Below, piece by piece: positions 61,868 to 64,000 of a DNA stretch of 64,000 nt (positions are counted from its first letter, which is position 1; the number at the start of each line of letters is the position of its first letter). Under the pieces are notes generated by a model, which saw nothing but the letters and a program-made list of their open reading frames with translations, made no database searches and was not told where the DNA came from. The position numbers and the translations under genes were made by a program. Origin of the DNA: Gallaecimonas sp045291545 (GTDB taxonomy: Bacteria; Pseudomonadota; Gammaproteobacteria; Enterobacterales; Gallaecimonadaceae); contig NZ_CP149514.1 in assembly GCF_045291545.1 (NCBI RefSeq), positions 186,001 through 250,000 on the forward strand. Direction: 5' to 3'.

Positions 61868-62257
61868 ATGCGCCATCGTAAGAGTGGTCGTCAACTAAAT
61901 CGCAACAGCAGCCACCGCCAGGCCATGTTCCGTAACATGGCCAGTTCACTGGTACGTCATGAAGTAATCAAGACGACTGTACCGAAGGCGAAAGAGTTGC
62001 GTCGCGTAGTTGAGCCGTTGATCACCCTGGCTAAGATCGACAGTGTTGCTAACCGTCGTCTGGCCTTTGCCCGCACTCGTGATAAAGAGGTTGTAGGCAA
62101 GTTGTTCAACGAACTGGGTCCGCGTTATCAAGACCGTCCGGGTGGTTACCTGCGCATTCTTAAGTGCGGGTTCCGTGCCGGCGATAACGCCCCCATGGCC
62201 TTCGTCGAACTGGTTGACCGTCCTGCTGCTCAAGCGGAAGAAGCCGCTGCCGAGTAA
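61868..62257 (+). CDS. rplQ: 50S ribosomal protein L17
   Basis: The product is 129 residues (E. coli 127). It starts MRHRKSGRQLNRNSSHR. It is located near the tunnel exit and ends the alpha operon. Confidence 0.99.
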   Translation: MRHRKSGRQLNRNSSHRQAMFRNMASSLVRHEVIKTTVPKAKELRRVVEPLITLAKIDSVANRRLAFARTRDKEVVGKLFNELGPRYQDRPGGYLRILKCGFRAGDNAPMAFVELVDRPAAQAEEAAAE

Positions 62258-62260
62258 GTA

Positions 62261-62304
62261 AGACATAAAAAGCCGGGGCATTAGCCCCGGTTTTTTTATG
62301 TCTA
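62261..62304. terminator. Alpha operon terminator, bidirectional
   Basis: AGCCGGGGC and GCCCCGGTT pair around ATTA. The stem is extended by AGACATAAAA against TTTTTATGTCT, so T-runs appear on both strands. It also serves the convergent gene ending at 62315. Confidence 0.93.
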
Positions 62305-62314
62305 GAAAAATGGC

Positions 62315-62929
62315 TCATTTCTTTTTGTCATCGGCCTTAGCTGTCTCTTTTTCCTTGTTGTCATCTTTGGCATCAGGAAAGATAGCTTTGATTGCCAGCC
62401 AAGCTGCTTCTAGCTGTTCGGGCACATATTTTTTTACCAAAGCCATAATTTCTGACAGGTGCCCAGGTTGCTGCTGCGCCGCCGACTGAACAATACTGTC
62501 TACAGCTAACGGTTCAGTTGACAGAGCTATACCAACAATTTCTTTTAGCCGGGCTGGCTCGTCCTGCACCGCAGAGGCGACTACCACATCACTACAGGCT
62601 GGGTCGGCCTCAATGGCGGCTGCCACCACCTTGCCTACATCCACACCTGGTAATTTCAAAGCTTCTTCAACAACCAATGCAGAGAGCGCTGGTTGTTGAT
62701 TGACAACCGCCTGTACTATGGCCGGGATTTGTTGCGGATAGCTGGTAAAAGCTTCGTGAACGATGGTGCGCGCGGCTTGGGGATAATTTTCCACCAACAC
62801 TGATACACCTTTGGGTATGGAGTCATTAGCCGTTATTTGCGCATCCAGTAGTTCCTGGAAGGTCGGTTCTTCGGCTTGCACCGTTGAACACAGCAACAAA
62901 GCGCAAAGGCCAAATTGAGTTAATCGCAT
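62315..62929 (-). CDS. Secreted protein of proline-punctuated 15-residue repeats, unknown function
   Basis: I do not recognise this gene. The product is 204 residues with a clear signal peptide (MRLTQFGLCALLLCSTVQA, then EEP). From residue about 48 to 180 it consists of nine consecutive units of 15 (once 14, once 16) residues. Each unit starts with Pro, has Ile/Val at positions 7-8 and usually Ala at 11, for example PARLKEIVGIALSTE and PLAVDSIVQSAAQQQ. This suggests a periplasmic superhelix of short helices. The end is a charged tail, KDDNKEKETAKADDKKK. The start at 62929 is chosen from the signal peptide and a GGGGA sequence upstream; the frame runs on into the rrn promoter region without meaning. 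It is convergent with rplQ. Confidence 0.75.
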   Translation of the reverse strand: MRLTQFGLCALLLCSTVQAEEPTFQELLDAQITANDSIPKGVSVLVENYPQAARTIVHEAFTSYPQQIPAIVQAVVNQQPALSALVVEEALKLPGVDVGKVVAAAIEADPACSDVVVASAVQDEPARLKEIVGIALSTEPLAVDSIVQSAAQQQPGHLSEIMALVKKYVPEQLEAAWLAIKAIFPDAKDDNKEKETAKADDKKK

Positions 62930-63052
62930 CCAAGGTCCCCAGTTGTTGTTGTCGTTTTGACCAAAATGCACGGTGCTTTGTTCCTTTTTTATCCTTTTAA
63001 AAAAAGATCGGCCAGTTTTTAAAAAAGATCTTGTGATCCAGCGCATGCTCCC
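62930..63052. other. Upstream region of second rrn operon
   Basis: This region is A/T-rich with A7 and A6 tracts. The motif TTTTAAAAAAAGATC and its near copy TTTTTAAAAAAGATC occur 18-20 nt apart (about 62995-63030) just before the -35. They are candidate UP element or Fis-type sites. Confidence 0.5.
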
Positions 63053-63058
63053 TATAAT
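63031..63058 (+). promoter_or_regulatory. Second rrn promoter P1
   Basis: TTGTGA, 16 nt, TATAAT (63053-63058). The -35 differs from the first rrn (TTGCCA) because the repeat starts only at the -10. Confidence 0.7.
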
Positions 63059-63116
63059 GCCGCTCCGTCGCCAAGGGAAAGCGGTTTGAGTGTTGAAAAG
63101 GTAGGTTAAACCGGCC

Positions 63117-63144
63117 TTGACCGCACAAGAAAAGCGAGTAGAAT
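63117..63144 (+). promoter_or_regulatory. Second rrn promoter P2
   Basis: TTGACC, 16 nt, TAGAAT, with GGCGGCCC following; identical to the first operon. Confidence 0.75.
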
Positions 63145-63210
63145 GGCGGCCCGCTTCGGTAGATGAGCTTAAGGGCTCAAAAACAGAAGTTTCGGTGTTG
63201 AGAAATGTGC

Positions 63211-63238
63211 TTGACACTGTCAATGGGAGCGGTAGAAT
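63211..63238 (+). promoter_or_regulatory. Second rrn promoter P3
   Basis: TTGACA, 16 nt, TAGAAT; identical to the first operon. Confidence 0.8.
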
Positions 63239-63264
63239 GCGCTTCCTCGCTCAGCAAGAGCGAC

Positions 63265-63275
63265 GTTCTTTAACA
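63265..63275 (+). promoter_or_regulatory. boxA of second rrn leader
   Basis: GTTCTTTAACA, identical to the first operon. Confidence 0.8.
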
Positions 63276-63392
63276 AGATAATCCAAGTAATCTGTGTGGG
63301 CACTCGCAGAGGGTACATCTCAAAAAATTGAGATTTACTCGATGACTGCGAAGTGTTCAACACTTCAGCAATTCATTGAGCATCAAACTTTT

Positions 63393-64000
<608 letters not shown>

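Noticed and set aside
62930..63223. N-terminal extension of the repeat-protein frame into the rrn promoter region
   Set aside because: The extension translates rrn promoter repeat sequence and precedes a clear signal peptide. The same frame appears at the first rrn (21497-21784) without the gene.

Overview
This window is chromosomal DNA of a gammaproteobacterium. The evidence is the 16S sequence, the E. coli-like lengths of RpoB, TrmA and many ribosomal proteins, and a gene order (fabR, trmA, murI, rrn, murB, birA, tRNA-Tyr/Gly/Thr, tuf, secE, nusG, rplKAJL, rpoBC) that follows the E. coli 89-90 min region. The 16S looks like that of a marine or halotolerant, non-enteric lineage (Gallaecimonas-like in my recollection). 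I am confident only at class level.

Positions 1-21400 form the accessory and housekeeping part. They hold the 3' part of a giant repeat adhesin with a GlyGly-CTERM tail, a secreted L,D-transpeptidase-like protein, an NhaC-type antiporter followed by an SH3b-NlpC/P60 hydrolase, a TonB-dependent receptor, a Bcr/CflA-type drug exporter, the selD-selU selenouridine pair, a fatty acid desaturase divergent from its likely regulator fabR, trmA, murI, and a membrane-anchored RRM protein.

Positions 21400-27250 are a complete rRNA operon: 16S, tRNA-Ile, tRNA-Ala, tRNA-Glu, 23S, 5S, tRNA-Thr. It has three tandem promoters, boxA sites and long processing stems. It is followed by murB, birA and coaX, then a tRNA-Tyr/Gly/Thr-tuf unit and secE-nusG.

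Positions 33000-62300 are one uninterrupted + strand block of the transcription and translation machinery: rplKAJL-rpoBC, rpsL-rpsG-fusA-tuf, then the S10, spc (with secY and rpmJ) and alpha (with rpoA) operons. In E. coli these lie at two distant loci (rif and str/S10). Recognisable leaders and intercistronic structures suggest the usual autogenous control by L10, S7, L4 and S4. Positions 62315-62929 encode a small secreted protein made of proline-punctuated 15-residue repeats. From 63050 a second rRNA operon begins in the same orientation. It is a near-exact copy of the first, so the whole 40-kb block sits between two direct rrn repeats.

No CRISPR array, transposase, integrase or prophage gene was seen. 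The most unusual items are the 15-residue repeat protein, a terminator-shaped hairpin inside the rRNA spacer just before the 23S boxA, a three-tRNA spacer, the membrane RRM protein whose terminator lies inside murI, and several overlapping regulatory modules.
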